Shown in pieces: positions 35,334 through 44,937 of a stretch of DNA of 64,000 nt (position 1 is its first letter; each line of letters opens with the position of its first letter). Both the position numbers and the translations under genes were made by a program. Below the pieces are notes generated by a model. The model was not told the origin of the DNA and did not search any database. It saw nothing but the letters and a program-made list of their open reading frames with translations. The stretch spans positions 2,356,001 through 2,420,000 of the forward strand of contig NZ_CP049866.1 in NCBI RefSeq assembly GCF_011300215.1, written 5' to 3'. The stretch comes from Nocardioides piscis (GTDB lineage: Bacteria; Actinomycetota; Actinomycetes; Propionibacteriales; Nocardioidaceae).

Positions 35334-36113
35334 GTGCCGCACGTCATTGTCACGCAGACGCGCGGCGACGCCCATCGGCTGGCCGAGTGGGTCAGCTTCC
35401 ACGCTGCGCTGGGCTTCGACGAGTTCCACATCCTCCTCGACGGCGTCGTCGACGACTCACAGCGCGTGCTCGAAGCACTCGACGTGCCGGCACGCGTCGA
35501 GACCCACCTCTATCCGGAGGAGGGGGACTACTACGACGGTCTCTCCGTCGACGATCGGCTGGCGCGGGTCAAGGTGTGGCGCGAGCACCACCGCGAAGAG
35601 CTTGATCGGCTGCCGTACGCCGCCACCGACCCCCAGTCGATGAGACAGTTCCGCCGGATCCGGGAGCTCCTCCCTGCCATCGTCGAGGGCCGTCGCGGCT
35701 GGCTGGCCCACATCGACGTCGACGAATTCATCAACATCCCGTCTGGTGCGTCGATCACGTCGTTGACGGCGCAGGCCACGACGCCCCGGCTCCAGCTCCT
35801 GAACTTCAACGTCGACACGACCGGCTACGACCCCTCGCGACCCGTCCTGGCCCAGCAGGGTCCGCGCTGGGCGCGCGAAGACCTGCTCGAGCACCCGGAC
35901 ACCCGGTGGGCGACCCGGGTGAAGTCGATCGTGAGGTTCCGCGCCGCCACCCCGTTCCGGAGCATCCACCGCATCAGCTTCGGCCGGCACGAGGTCGTGG
36001 ACCCCGACGTGGCGAGGCTCCACCACTTCCGGGTGCCGCTCCAGCCGATGACTCCGCCCCTGCCATACACCGTGGACGACGTCGTGACACCCAGGAACCT
36101 CGTCGGACGCTGA
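35334..36113 (+). CDS. Glycosyltransferase family 2-like protein
   Basis: 259-residue soluble protein resembling the Glyco_tranf_2_4 group. An N-terminal strand (HVIVTQTRGDAHRLAEWVSF) leads to LGFDEFHILLDG, and the acidic motif HIDVDEFI near residue 127 is the likely metal/nucleotide-sugar DxD site. No membrane segment is present. Neither donor nor acceptor can be predicted and there are no neighbouring polysaccharide genes. The start is supported by the -10 element spaced 6 bases before the GTG. Confidence 0.78.
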   Translation: MPHVIVTQTRGDAHRLAEWVSFHAALGFDEFHILLDGVVDDSQRVLEALDVPARVETHLYPEEGDYYDGLSVDDRLARVKVWREHHREELDRLPYAATDPQSMRQFRRIRELLPAIVEGRRGWLAHIDVDEFINIPSGASITSLTAQATTPRLQLLNFNVDTTGYDPSRPVLAQQGPRWAREDLLEHPDTRWATRVKSIVRFRAATPFRSIHRISFGRHEVVDPDVARLHHFRVPLQPMTPPLPYTVDDVVTPRNLVGR

Positions 36114-36122
36114 GCCCCGAGA

Positions 36123-36608
36123 TCACTCGGCCAGCAGCGCCGCGATCGTCCCTCCGAGCTCGTATGCCGACGCACGCTCCTGCTCACCGACGTCACCCAG
36201 CACCTCGAGGACTGCTGCCGACTGCCGCCACCCGAGTGCCTGCACGATCGACTGGACGGAACGCACTGCGCCCGTCGTGTCGTAGCGACCGTGGACCCAC
36301 AACCCGTAGGGCTTCGGGCCCCCGGCGCCAGACCCTGCTGACCCGTCGTCGGCCAGGGCTCCGCCGGCCTCGAGGAAGATGGAGTCGAAGAAGTGCTTCA
36401 ACGCCCCGCTCATGTAGCCGAAGTTCGCCGGGGTGCCGAGGAGATAGCCGTCGGCCGCCAGCACGTCCTCGGCCGTTGCCTCCAGTGCCGGCCGGACGAC
36501 GACCTCGACGCCGGAGATCGCCTCGTCGCCCGTGCCGGCGACCACGGCTCCAGCGAGCGCAGTGACGGTCGGGGTGGGGGTGTGGTGGACCACCAGGAGA
36601 CGAGCCAT
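36123..36608 (-). CDS. Flavodoxin-like protein
   Basis: 161-residue flavodoxin-fold protein. LLVVHHTPTPTVTALA forms the phosphate-binding loop, and YLLGTPANFGYMSGALKHFF the second flavin loop, as in NAD(P)H:quinone reductases of the WrbA/flavodoxin group. ATG 36608 is preceded at 6 bases by TAGGCT on the minus strand. It is divergent from a methyltransferase gene, with only 35 bases between the two start codons. Confidence 0.82.
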   Translation of the reverse strand: MARLLVVHHTPTPTVTALAGAVVAGTGDEAISGVEVVVRPALEATAEDVLAADGYLLGTPANFGYMSGALKHFFDSIFLEAGGALADDGSAGSGAGGPKPYGLWVHGRYDTTGAVRSVQSIVQALGWRQSAAVLEVLGDVGEQERASAYELGGTIAALLAE

Positions 36609-36614
36609 GACGGC

Positions 36615-36635
36615 AGCCTAGGAGAGGAGTAGCGT
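36615..36635. promoter_or_regulatory. Divergent pair of leaderless promoters
   Basis: Minus-strand -10 TAGGCT (36615-36620) serves the flavodoxin-like gene with a 6-base gap. Plus-strand -10 TAGCGT (36630-36635) serves the methyltransferase gene with an 8-base gap to GTG 36644. Confidence 0.55.
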
Positions 36636-36643
36636 CGTCGGGC

Positions 36644-37402
36644 GTGAGCTTCGAGGTGGCAGGGAAGGCGTACGACCGGTTCATGGGGCGCTACTCGCGC
36701 CCCCTCGCCGGACAGCTGACCGACTGGCTCGACATCGCGGACGGCCAGCGGGCGCTCGACGTCGGGTGCGGCCCGGGCGCCTGGACCGAGCACCTCGTCG
36801 ACCGGCTCGGCGCGGACCGGGTCTCGGCGATCGACCCGTCGGCGCCGTTCGTCGAGGCGGCTCGTGCGCGGTTCCCCGGGGTGGATGTTCGCGGGGGCGC
36901 GGCCGAGGCGTTGCCATACGGTGACGACTCCTTCGACGTCTCCGGCGCGTGCCTCGTCGTCCACTTCATGGCTGACCCGGTGGCCGGCATCGCCGAGATG
37001 TCGCGGGTGACGCGTCCGGGCGGCTGGGTCGGCGCGACCGTGTGGGACCTGGCCGGTGGGCGCGAGCCGATGGCGCCGCTGTGGCAGGTCATGCGCGAGC
37101 TGGACCCGTCCCATCCGGGAGAGCGGGGCCTGCAGGGCGGGGCTGCCGGGCAGCTCGAGGAGATCTTCGACCGCGCGGGTCTCGAGGACGTGAAAGGCGT
37201 CGAGCTCGCGGTCACCGTGACCCACCCGACGTTCGAGGAGTGGTGGGAGCCCTACCTCCACAGCGTGGGTCCGGTGGGCGAGGCGATCGCCGCCCTCGAC
37301 GACGCCGCACTGGAGCGGCTGCGGGAAGGTTGTCGGCAGCGCCTGGGACCTGGCCCCTTCGACATCACCGCCGTGGCCTTCGCCGCCCGCGGTCGCGCGT
37401 GA
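36644..37402 (+). CDS. Class I SAM-dependent methyltransferase
   Basis: 252-residue methyltransferase. SAM motif I is ALDVGCGPGAWTEHL (about residue 38), the acidic loop is SAIDPS, and motif post-II DDSFDVSGACLVVHFM and VTRPGGWVGATVWD complete the Methyltransf_11 pattern. The substrate is unknown. The GTG start is supported by the -10 spacing. It ends 56 bases before the leuA leader peptide. Confidence 0.85.
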   Translation: MSFEVAGKAYDRFMGRYSRPLAGQLTDWLDIADGQRALDVGCGPGAWTEHLVDRLGADRVSAIDPSAPFVEAARARFPGVDVRGGAAEALPYGDDSFDVSGACLVVHFMADPVAGIAEMSRVTRPGGWVGATVWDLAGGREPMAPLWQVMRELDPSHPGERGLQGGAAGQLEEIFDRAGLEDVKGVELAVTVTHPTFEEWWEPYLHSVGPVGEAIAALDDAALERLREGCRQRLGPGPFDITAVAFAARGRA

Positions 37403-37443
37403 GCAGGAGTGAGACAGGTCGACGCCACGTGGGCCGGCCGGGC

Positions 37444-37449
37444 TACTCT
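37444..37449 (+). promoter_or_regulatory. -10 element of the leuA leader promoter
   Basis: TACTCT, 9 bases before the first ATG of the leader peptide at 37459. The message would begin at or just before the leader peptide. Confidence 0.6.
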
Positions 37450-37458
37450 GGACCCATC

Positions 37459-37500
37459 ATGATGCGCAGCCTCCTCCTTCGCTGCCGCAGCGGGGCCTGA
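37459..37500 (+). CDS. leuA leader peptide (leucine attenuator)
   Basis: 13-codon reading frame MMRSLLLRCRSGA with three consecutive leucine codons (CTC CTC CTT), directly behind a -10 element and 68 bases before leuA. Leader peptides rich in the regulated amino acid are the sensor in ribosome-mediated attenuation, and leucine leaders ahead of leuA have been predicted in actinobacteria. Stalling at the Leu codons would change pairing of the hairpins at 37485-37523. The frame is too short to rest on coding statistics; the support is position, codon content and structure. Confidence 0.72.
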   Translation: MMRSLLLRCRSGA

Positions 37501-37523
37501 CAGCCGGACCCCTCGCTGCGGGG
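37485..37523 (+). promoter_or_regulatory. Competing attenuator hairpins of leuA
   Basis: Hairpin A pairs CCGCAGCG (37485-37492, inside the leader peptide) with CGCTGCGG (37514-37521), extended by GGG/CCC. Hairpin B pairs CCCC (37509-37512) with GGGG (37520-37523). They share bases and exclude each other, as expected for an attenuator. The leuA ribosome site lies about 35 bases further on, so transcriptional or translational control is possible. Confidence 0.6.
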
Positions 37524-37529
37524 AGCTGA

Positions 37530-39299
<1,770 letters not shown>

Positions 39300-39308
39300 T
39301 TTTCGACC

Positions 39309-40169
39309 ATGCTGGTCTCCGAGCGCATCGGTCAGTTCTTCGTCGAGGACCCCCACAGTGGGCGCGACCGCCTCGAATACACCGAGTACGGCAGCGGTGG
39401 GTCCTGGGTCGTGCTGCTCCACGGACAGCTGATGCCCCGACGGATGCACCAGCCTCTGGCGCGGTCGCTGGCAGCCGCGGGGTTGCACGTCGTGACCCTG
39501 GACCTGCTCGGCCACGGCCGCTCGGACCGACCCGCCGACCCGCTCGTCTACTCCATGACCGCCTTCGCCGAGCAGGTCATCGCCCTGCTCGACCACCTCG
39601 GTGCCGAGCAGGCGGTGATCGGGGGGACGAGCCTGGGGGCCAACGTCTCCCTCGAGGTGGCCGCGATCGCCCCGGACCGGGTCAAGGGGCTCGTCCTGGA
39701 GATGCCCGTGCTCGACAACGGGCTCGAGGCCGGGATCATGGCGTTCGGTCCGTTGCTGTTCGCCGCCCGGTTCCTGCCCCTCACGATCACGACGCTGCGA
39801 TGGGTGACCAAGCCCATCCCGCGCGGGATCGTGCCGTTCTGGGTCGGCATCGGCCTCGACACCTGCAACCAGCGCGCAGACTCGGTCGCGGCCGCCGTGC
39901 ACGGGATCTTCTTCGGCCGGATCGCCCCGTCCTCGCGGATGAGGCGTCAGATCGCGGCGCCTGCCCTCGTGATCGGGCATCCGGCCGACCCGATCCACCC
40001 GGCCGCGGACGCGGCGATGGTGGCCGAGGAGATGCCCGACGCGACCTTCGTCTCGGCCCAGAGCATCTTCGAGTGGCGGCGGCGGCCCGAGCGGCTCAAC
40101 AAGCTCACGGCCGAGTTCGCCCAGTCGTGCTGGAAAACTTCCGGGCGCCAGCGCCGCCAGACCCGCTGA
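39309..40169 (+). CDS. Alpha/beta-fold hydrolase
   Basis: 286-residue alpha/beta hydrolase. The oxyanion region is VVLLHGQLMPRRMHQPLA, followed by LDLLGHGRSDRP and the nucleophile elbow GGTSLGAN (Ser near residue 107). An Asp candidate lies in IGHPADPIHPA. The usual C-terminal catalytic histidine is not obvious; the corresponding stretch reads SAQSIFEWRRRPE, so either another residue serves or activity is altered. The gene starts 9 bases after the leuA stop and may be on its transcript. Confidence 0.8.
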   Translation: MLVSERIGQFFVEDPHSGRDRLEYTEYGSGGSWVVLLHGQLMPRRMHQPLARSLAAAGLHVVTLDLLGHGRSDRPADPLVYSMTAFAEQVIALLDHLGAEQAVIGGTSLGANVSLEVAAIAPDRVKGLVLEMPVLDNGLEAGIMAFGPLLFAARFLPLTITTLRWVTKPIPRGIVPFWVGIGLDTCNQRADSVAAAVHGIFFGRIAPSSRMRRQIAAPALVIGHPADPIHPAADAAMVAEEMPDATFVSAQSIFEWRRRPERLNKLTAEFAQSCWKTSGRQRRQTR

Positions 40170-40184
40170 CGACGCCCGGGCGGG

Positions 40185-40190
40185 CACAAT
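40185..40190 (+). promoter_or_regulatory. -10 element of a leaderless promoter (recO)
   Basis: CACAAT, 6 bases before GTG 40197. The intervening GGAGGG could alternatively serve as a ribosome site. Confidence 0.45.
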
Positions 40191-40196
40191 GGAGGG

Positions 40197-40925
40197 GTGC
40201 CCCTCTATCGCGACGAGGCGATCGTGCTGCGCACCCACAAGCTGGGTGAGGCCGACCGCATCATCACCCTGCTGACGCGTCAGCACGGGAGGGTGCGCGC
40301 GGTCGCCAAGGGCGTGCGCCGGACGACGTCTCGCTGGGGCTCACGGCTCGAACCCTTCACCCACGTCGACCTGCAGCTGGCCGAGGGGCGCAGCCTCGAC
40401 ACCATCACCCAGGCCGAGACCCTCGACCCGTTCCACGCGCGGCTGGGGCTCGACTACGAGCGCTACACCGCCGGCACCGTGATGCTCGAGACCGCGGAGC
40501 GGCTCGTGACCGAGGAGAAGGAGCCCTCGGTCCAGCACTTCCTGCTGCTCGTGGGCGGGCTCCGGGCCATGTCAGGCGCCGAGCACGGCGCCAACCAGGT
40601 GCTCGACTCCTATCTCCTGCGTTCGCTGGCCGTGTCGGGCTATGCGCCGTCCTTCGACCACTGCACCCGCTGCGGCGTCGAAGGACCCCACCGCTACTTC
40701 AACCCCTCGGCCGGCGGAGTGCTCTGCCGGATCTGCAAGGTCCCCGGCTCGGCGACTCCCGCGCTGGAGACGATCACGACGATGGCGGCGCTGCTGACGG
40801 GCGACTGGGCCTGCGTCCACGCGACCGATCCACGCCACCTGCGCGAGGCCAGCACCCTGGTCGCTGCCTACCTCGCCTGGCACCTCGAGCGCGGCCTGCG
40901 TTCGATGGCGTACGTCGAGCGCTGA
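40197..40925 (+). CDS. recO: DNA repair protein RecO
   Basis: 242-residue recombination mediator of the RecFOR pathway, which loads RecA onto SSB-coated gaps. The N-terminal OB fold has YRDEAIVLRTHKLGEADRIIT and the basic stretch GRVRAVAKGVRR. The C-terminal zinc finger is CTRCGVEG...CRIC. Position next to uppS is conserved in actinobacteria. Confidence 0.96.
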   Translation: MPLYRDEAIVLRTHKLGEADRIITLLTRQHGRVRAVAKGVRRTTSRWGSRLEPFTHVDLQLAEGRSLDTITQAETLDPFHARLGLDYERYTAGTVMLETAERLVTEEKEPSVQHFLLLVGGLRAMSGAEHGANQVLDSYLLRSLAVSGYAPSFDHCTRCGVEGPHRYFNPSAGGVLCRICKVPGSATPALETITTMAALLTGDWACVHATDPRHLREASTLVAAYLAWHLERGLRSMAYVER

Positions 40926-40935
40926 CCCCCACCAC

Positions 40936-40941
40936 TACGCT
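40936..40941 (+). promoter_or_regulatory. -10 element of a leaderless promoter (uppS)
   Basis: TACGCT, 7 bases before GTG 40949. Confidence 0.5.
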
Positions 40942-40948
40942 GCCGCTC

Positions 40949-41725
40949 GTGAAGCGCACCGTCCGTCCGCCGTCCCCGCACCCCAGCGGTGCCCGGCCCC
41001 CGGCGATCCCGGCCGACCTCGTTCCGCGGCACGTCGCGATCGTGATGGACGGCAACGGTCGCTGGGCCAAGGAGCGGGGACTGCCGCGGACCAGGGGCCA
41101 CGAAGAGGGTGAGTCGTCGCTCTTCGACGTCGTCGAGGGGGCGATCGAGCTCGGGGTGAAGGCGATCTCTGCCTATGCCTTCTCCACCGAGAACTGGTCA
41201 CGCTCGCCCGACGAGGTGCGCTTCCTGATGGGCTTCAACCGCGACGTCATCCGGCGGCGCCGCGACGAGATGCACGAGCTCGGTGTCCGCGTGCGCTGGG
41301 CCGGGCGTGCCCCCAAGCTGTGGAAGTCGGTGATCAAGGAGCTCAAGGTCGCCGAGGAGCTCACCCGCGACAACGACGTCTGCACGCTGACGATGTGCGT
41401 CAACTACGGGGGCCGCGCCGAGCTGGTCGACGCCGTTCGTGGGGTCGCCCACGACGTGGCGGCGGGGCGGATCCGCCCCGACAAGATCGACGAGCGCGCC
41501 ATCGCGCGTCACCTCTACGTCCCCGAGCTGGCCGACGCCGACCTGGTGTGGCGGACCTCGGGGGAGCAGCGGCTCTCCAACTTCATGCTGTGGCAGGCGG
41601 CATACAGCGAATTCGTCTTCAGCGACGTGCTCTGGCCCGACGTCGACCGCCGCGACCTGTGGCGGGCGATCGAGACGTATGCCGCTCGCGACCGCAGGTA
41701 TGGCGGCGCCAAGCCCAACTTCTGA
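40949..41725 (+). CDS. uppS: Isoprenyl transferase (undecaprenyl/decaprenyl diphosphate synthase family)
   Basis: 258-residue cis-prenyltransferase that makes the lipid carrier for cell-wall precursors. The catalytic aspartate lies in IVMDGNGRWAKERGLPR; AYAFSTENWSRSPDEV and the isopentenyl-diphosphate site WRTSGEQRLSNFMLWQ are intact. Chain length cannot be read from sequence. GTG 40949 is the start supported by a -10 element at 7 bases. Its stop is immediately next to that of the convergent fur-family gene. Confidence 0.95.
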   Translation: MKRTVRPPSPHPSGARPPAIPADLVPRHVAIVMDGNGRWAKERGLPRTRGHEEGESSLFDVVEGAIELGVKAISAYAFSTENWSRSPDEVRFLMGFNRDVIRRRRDEMHELGVRVRWAGRAPKLWKSVIKELKVAEELTRDNDVCTLTMCVNYGGRAELVDAVRGVAHDVAAGRIRPDKIDERAIARHLYVPELADADLVWRTSGEQRLSNFMLWQAAYSEFVFSDVLWPDVDRRDLWRAIETYAARDRRYGGAKPNF

Positions 41726-42133
41726 TCAGCGCACCCGGCAGGAGCTGCAGGTGCCGAAGATCTCCAACGTGTGCGAGACGTCGGCGAAGCCGTGCTCGTC
41801 GGCGATGGCCTGCGTCCACCGCTCCACGGCAGGGCCCTCCACCTCGACCGTCGCGCCGCAGGACCGGCAGACGAGGTGGTGGTGGTGGGCCGCTGAGCAG
41901 CGGCGATAGATCGCTTCGCCGTCCTCGGTGCGGAGCATGTCGACCTCGCCCGACTCCACGAGGGCGTTGAGGGTCCGATAGACCGTCGCCAGGCCGACGG
42001 GGGTGCTGCCACGGCCGAGCAGGTCGTGGATGTCCTGGGCGGAGCGGAAGTCACCGAACGACGTCATCGCCTCGACCACCGCAGTGCGCTGCCGGGTGGG
42101 TCGCATGGTCCGCGGGCCCTCAGTGCTCGTCAT
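41726..42133 (-). CDS. zur: Fur family regulator, probably zinc uptake regulator Zur
   Basis: 135-residue metalloregulator. The winged helix carries VGLATVYRTLNALVESGEVD, the regulatory metal region has AHHHHLVCRSCG, and the structural zinc site is CRSC plus CSSC near the C-terminus. Linkage to znuABC and two Zur-type palindromes at the znuA promoter favour Zur over Fur. ATG 42133 has a GGAGAG ribosome site and overlaps the end of znuB by 14 bases, so it is read with the operon; an internal ATG at 42106 is the alternative start. Confidence 0.85.
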   Translation of the reverse strand: MTSTEGPRTMRPTRQRTAVVEAMTSFGDFRSAQDIHDLLGRGSTPVGLATVYRTLNALVESGEVDMLRTEDGEAIYRRCSAAHHHHLVCRSCGATVEVEGPAVERWTQAIADEHGFADVSHTLEIFGTCSSCRVR

Positions 42134-43136
42134 AGTGCTCTCCGTGGGGTGCGTGCCGGTGTCCGTCGTGCACGTAGTCGACGTGGTCGCCGTGCTCCAC
42201 CGCCGGGTGGCCGCAGTCGTCGCCGTGGACGTGGTCGTGGTGCTCGCCGCTGGTGAGGTGCGGGGCATCGCTGTCGGACGGGAAGGGTGCGTGCAGGCGC
42301 CTGCGGTGACGAAGCCACACTCCCAGTGGCCACGTGGCCGCGAACATCGCCAGCGCGAGCAGGACGATCGAGGGGCCCGGAGCCACGGTGGCACGTGCGG
42401 AGAGTGCGGCACTGATCACGAGACCCCCGACGGCGGCGATCCCGCCCAGGGCCATCGCTGCGACCAGGGTCGCGCGGAACGAACGGGCGACCTGTTGGGA
42501 CGTGGCGACAGGGACGACCATCAGGGCGGAGACGAGAAGCAGTCCGACTGTGCGCATCGCCACCGTGACGCTGACCGCGGCGAGGACGGCGACCAGCAGG
42601 TTGTAGAAGCGCACCTGAAGTCCTGCCACCCGGGCGAACTCGGGGTCCGATGCCACGGCGAAGAGCTGGGGGAGCAGGCCCAGCGTGAGCGCGAGGACCA
42701 CAGCCGCGAGGGCGGCGGTCGTCCAGACCTCGGTGGAGCTGATGCTCGTGACCGACCCGAAGAGATAGACCTGCAGGCCGGCGGCGCCGTCGCCGGCGAG
42801 ACCGGTGATCAGCACACCCCCCGCGAGACCGCCGTAGAAGAGCAGGGCCAGGGCCACGTCGCCGTTGGTGTGGCCCTTCTCGCGGATCACCTCGATGAGG
42901 ATGGCGCCCAAGATGGCGACCACGACGGCCGTCCAGGTGGGTGATGTGCCAGTGAGCAGGCCGAGCGCCACGCCGGTGACGGCCACGTGGCCGATCCCGT
43001 CGCCGAGCAGCGCGAGCCGCCGCTGCACGAGGAAGGTGCCGATCGCCGGCGCGGCCAGCCCGGTGAGGAGCGCCGCCAGCAGGGCGCGCTGCATGAAGTC
43101 GCGACCGAGCAGGTCCACGAGGTCGGTGAGGCTCAT
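42120..43136 (-). CDS. znuB: Zinc ABC transporter permease ZnuB
   Basis: 338-residue permease of the ABC-3 (ZnuB/TroC) family with about eight membrane segments (residues 15-285). Conserved stretches include RRLALLGDGIGHVAVTGVALG and MRTVGLLLVSALMVVPVA. The last 45 residues are cytoplasmic and unusually rich in His and Asp/Glu (HHDHVHGDDCGHP and HRHAPHGEHYDEH), a probable zinc-binding tail. ATG overlaps the znuC stop, and zur overlaps its 3' end. Confidence 0.93.
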   Translation of the reverse strand: MSLTDLVDLLGRDFMQRALLAALLTGLAAPAIGTFLVQRRLALLGDGIGHVAVTGVALGLLTGTSPTWTAVVVAILGAILIEVIREKGHTNGDVALALLFYGGLAGGVLITGLAGDGAAGLQVYLFGSVTSISSTEVWTTAALAAVVLALTLGLLPQLFAVASDPEFARVAGLQVRFYNLLVAVLAAVSVTVAMRTVGLLLVSALMVVPVATSQQVARSFRATLVAAMALGGIAAVGGLVISAALSARATVAPGPSIVLLALAMFAATWPLGVWLRHRRRLHAPFPSDSDAPHLTSGEHHDHVHGDDCGHPAVEHGDHVDYVHDGHRHAPHGEHYDEH

Positions 43137-43921
43137 CGCCCGCCCTCCAGGGAGTCGAGGGGGGAACCGAAGTGCGGTGCGTGGTCGTGGCTCTCGCGGA
43201 CCGGGTGGTGGTGGCCGTGCACGTCCTCGTGGGAGAGCGGGGGACCGTCGTAGTCGACGCGACCGTCGCGCATGACCACGGCCCGGTCGACGAGTGGCTC
43301 GAGCGGGCCGAGCTCGTGAGCGACCAGGACGATGGTCGCGCCCCGGCCCGAGAGGGTGCGCAGGGCGCTCGCGAAGGCGTTCTGGCTGGGCAGGTCGACT
43401 CCGGCGGTGGGCTCGTCGAGGAACAGGAGGTCCGGCTGCCCGGCGAGGGCCCGGGCGATCAGGACCCGCTGCTGCTGCCCGCCGGAGAGGGTGGCGACCC
43501 CGGCAGCCGCCTGCTGGGAGAGCCCGACGACCTCGAGCGCGTCGTCGATGGCGATGCGGTCTGCGCGACCGGGGAGGCGGAGCAGGCCACGCCGGGTCAG
43601 TCGTCCCGAGGCGACCACCTCACGCACGCTCGCCGGGACCCCGCCGGTCACGGTGGCCCGCTGCGGGACGAAGCCGACCCGGTGCCGGGCCCTGAAGTCG
43701 GCCAGCGGGGTGCCGAACAGGTGCACGGACCCCTGGGTGAGCGGGCGCAGTCCGGTCATGGCGCGCACCAGGGTGCTCTTGCCCGACCCGTTGGCCCCCA
43801 TCAGGGCGACGAACTCGCCCTCGTGCACGGTCAGGTTGTTGCCCCGCAGGACGGGCCTGCCGGCGATGGCGACCGCGACGTCTCGCGCCTCGACCACGGG
43901 GGCGCCGGCGGCGTTCAGCAT
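43133..43921 (-). CDS. znuC: Zinc ABC transporter ATP-binding protein ZnuC
   Basis: 262-residue ATPase with Walker A GANGSGKST, signature LSGGQQQRVLIARAL and Walker B LLFLDEPTAGVD, of the manganese/zinc importer class. The C-terminus again carries histidines (HEDVHGHHHPVRESHDHAPH), paralleling the ZnuB tail. The start overlaps the znuA stop by 7 bases. Confidence 0.94.
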   Translation of the reverse strand: MLNAAGAPVVEARDVAVAIAGRPVLRGNNLTVHEGEFVALMGANGSGKSTLVRAMTGLRPLTQGSVHLFGTPLADFRARHRVGFVPQRATVTGGVPASVREVVASGRLTRRGLLRLPGRADRIAIDDALEVVGLSQQAAAGVATLSGGQQQRVLIARALAGQPDLLFLDEPTAGVDLPSQNAFASALRTLSGRGATIVLVAHELGPLEPLVDRAVVMRDGRVDYDGPPLSHEDVHGHHHPVRESHDHAPHFGSPLDSLEGGR

Positions 43922-44853
43922 CCGTTGGCCTGCTGCAGCGCCTCCAGGTTGTCCTGCATGAGAGCAACGTAGTCGCCCGCGGCCTGACCTTCACCCGGTC
44001 CTTCGATGGGATCGAGCACAGCAGTCCCGACGCCGGCGTCACGCGCCAGGCTCTCGGCCATCGCCGGGGATGCGAGCCGCTCGGAGAACACGGTGGTGAT
44101 GCCTTCGTCGGCGATCAGCTCCTCGAGGGCCGCGAGCACGGCCGGGGTGGGCTCGGCGTCGGGGGAGAGGCCGGCAATGCCCTCGAAGTGCACGCCGTAG
44201 CGCTCGAGGTAGCCGAACGCCTCATGGCTGACGACGACGGTGTCTCGCTCGCAGTCCGCCAGGCCTTGCGAGAGCTCGGCGTCGAGGGCCTCCAGGTCGT
44301 CACGCAGCGCCGCGGCGTTGCCCTCGTATGTCGACGCGCCGTCGGCGTCGATCTCGGAGAGCGCACCGGCCACCGCGTCAGCGAGGTCGGCCATCAGCAG
44401 CGGGTCGTGCCAGAAGTGCGGGTCGAGGTCCCCGTGCCCGTGCTCGTCCTCGTGCGCCTCCTCCTCGTGGTCGTCACCCGCGTGCTGCTCCGCCAGCGAA
44501 CGCAGCTCGACCACCTCGGCGGCGTCCACCAGCTCGGCCTGCGAGACGTTCTCGACTGCCTCGTCGACGGCCGGCTGGAACTCGTGCTCGAAGACCACGA
44601 GATCGGCGTCGTCGAGGTCGGCCGTCTGGGAGATTCCGAGCTCCAGGTCGTGCGGCTCGCCCCCGGGCTGGGTCAGGTTGGTGACGCTCCAGCCGTCGCC
44701 CGCCACGCGCTCGGTGACCCACGCCAGCGGGAAGAACGCCGCCACGGCCTGCTTGTCGGAGCCGGCCTCGCTCGTCGACGTACACGCCGTCATCAGGAGC
44801 GTGGAGACGGCGAGCAGGGAGAGGGTGCGGAAGCGAGCGGAGGTCGAGAACAT
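43915..44853 (-). CDS. znuA: Zinc-binding lipoprotein ZnuA
   Basis: 312-residue cluster A-I substrate-binding lipoprotein with lipobox MTAC (Cys 24). It has a long acidic His-rich loop, HAGDDHEEEAHEDEHGHGD, typical of zinc (not manganese) binders, followed by DPHFWHDP and later ligands in VVSHEAFGYLERYG. The frame is open to 45156, but ATG 44853 is chosen: it starts the signal peptide and lies 7 bases after a -10 element, so the message is probably leaderless. Confidence 0.93.
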   Translation of the reverse strand: MFSTSARFRTLSLLAVSTLLMTACTSTSEAGSDKQAVAAFFPLAWVTERVAGDGWSVTNLTQPGGEPHDLELGISQTADLDDADLVVFEHEFQPAVDEAVENVSQAELVDAAEVVELRSLAEQHAGDDHEEEAHEDEHGHGDLDPHFWHDPLLMADLADAVAGALSEIDADGASTYEGNAAALRDDLEALDAELSQGLADCERDTVVVSHEAFGYLERYGVHFEGIAGLSPDAEPTPAVLAALEELIADEGITTVFSERLASPAMAESLARDAGVGTAVLDPIEGPGEGQAAGDYVALMQDNLEALQQANGC

Positions 44854-44889
44854 GAGAACGATTCTCAGCAGAATGAGAATCATTGTCAA
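44853..44889 (-). promoter_or_regulatory. znuA promoter with two Zur boxes
   Basis: Minus-strand -35 TTGACA (44884-44889), 17-base spacer, -10 GAGAAT (44861-44866), 7 bases to ATG 44853. Box 1 TGAGAACGATTCTCA (44853-44867) is a perfect TGAGAA-N3-TTCTCA palindrome covering the -10 and start codon. Box 2 TGAGAATCATTGTCA (44874-44888) covers the -35. Their centres are 21 bases apart, two helical turns. Both match actinobacterial Zur sites of the TGAxAATxATTxTCA type. Confidence 0.85.
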
Positions 44890-44925
44890 GTTTGGCTCGG
44901 GGCCCGGCCGGGGCCTGCCGGTCCC

Positions 44926-44931
44926 TATGAT
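44926..44931 (+). promoter_or_regulatory. -10 element of a leaderless promoter (ABM-domain gene)
   Basis: TATGAT, 6 bases before GTG 44938. Confidence 0.6.
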
Positions 44932-44937
44932 CGAAGG

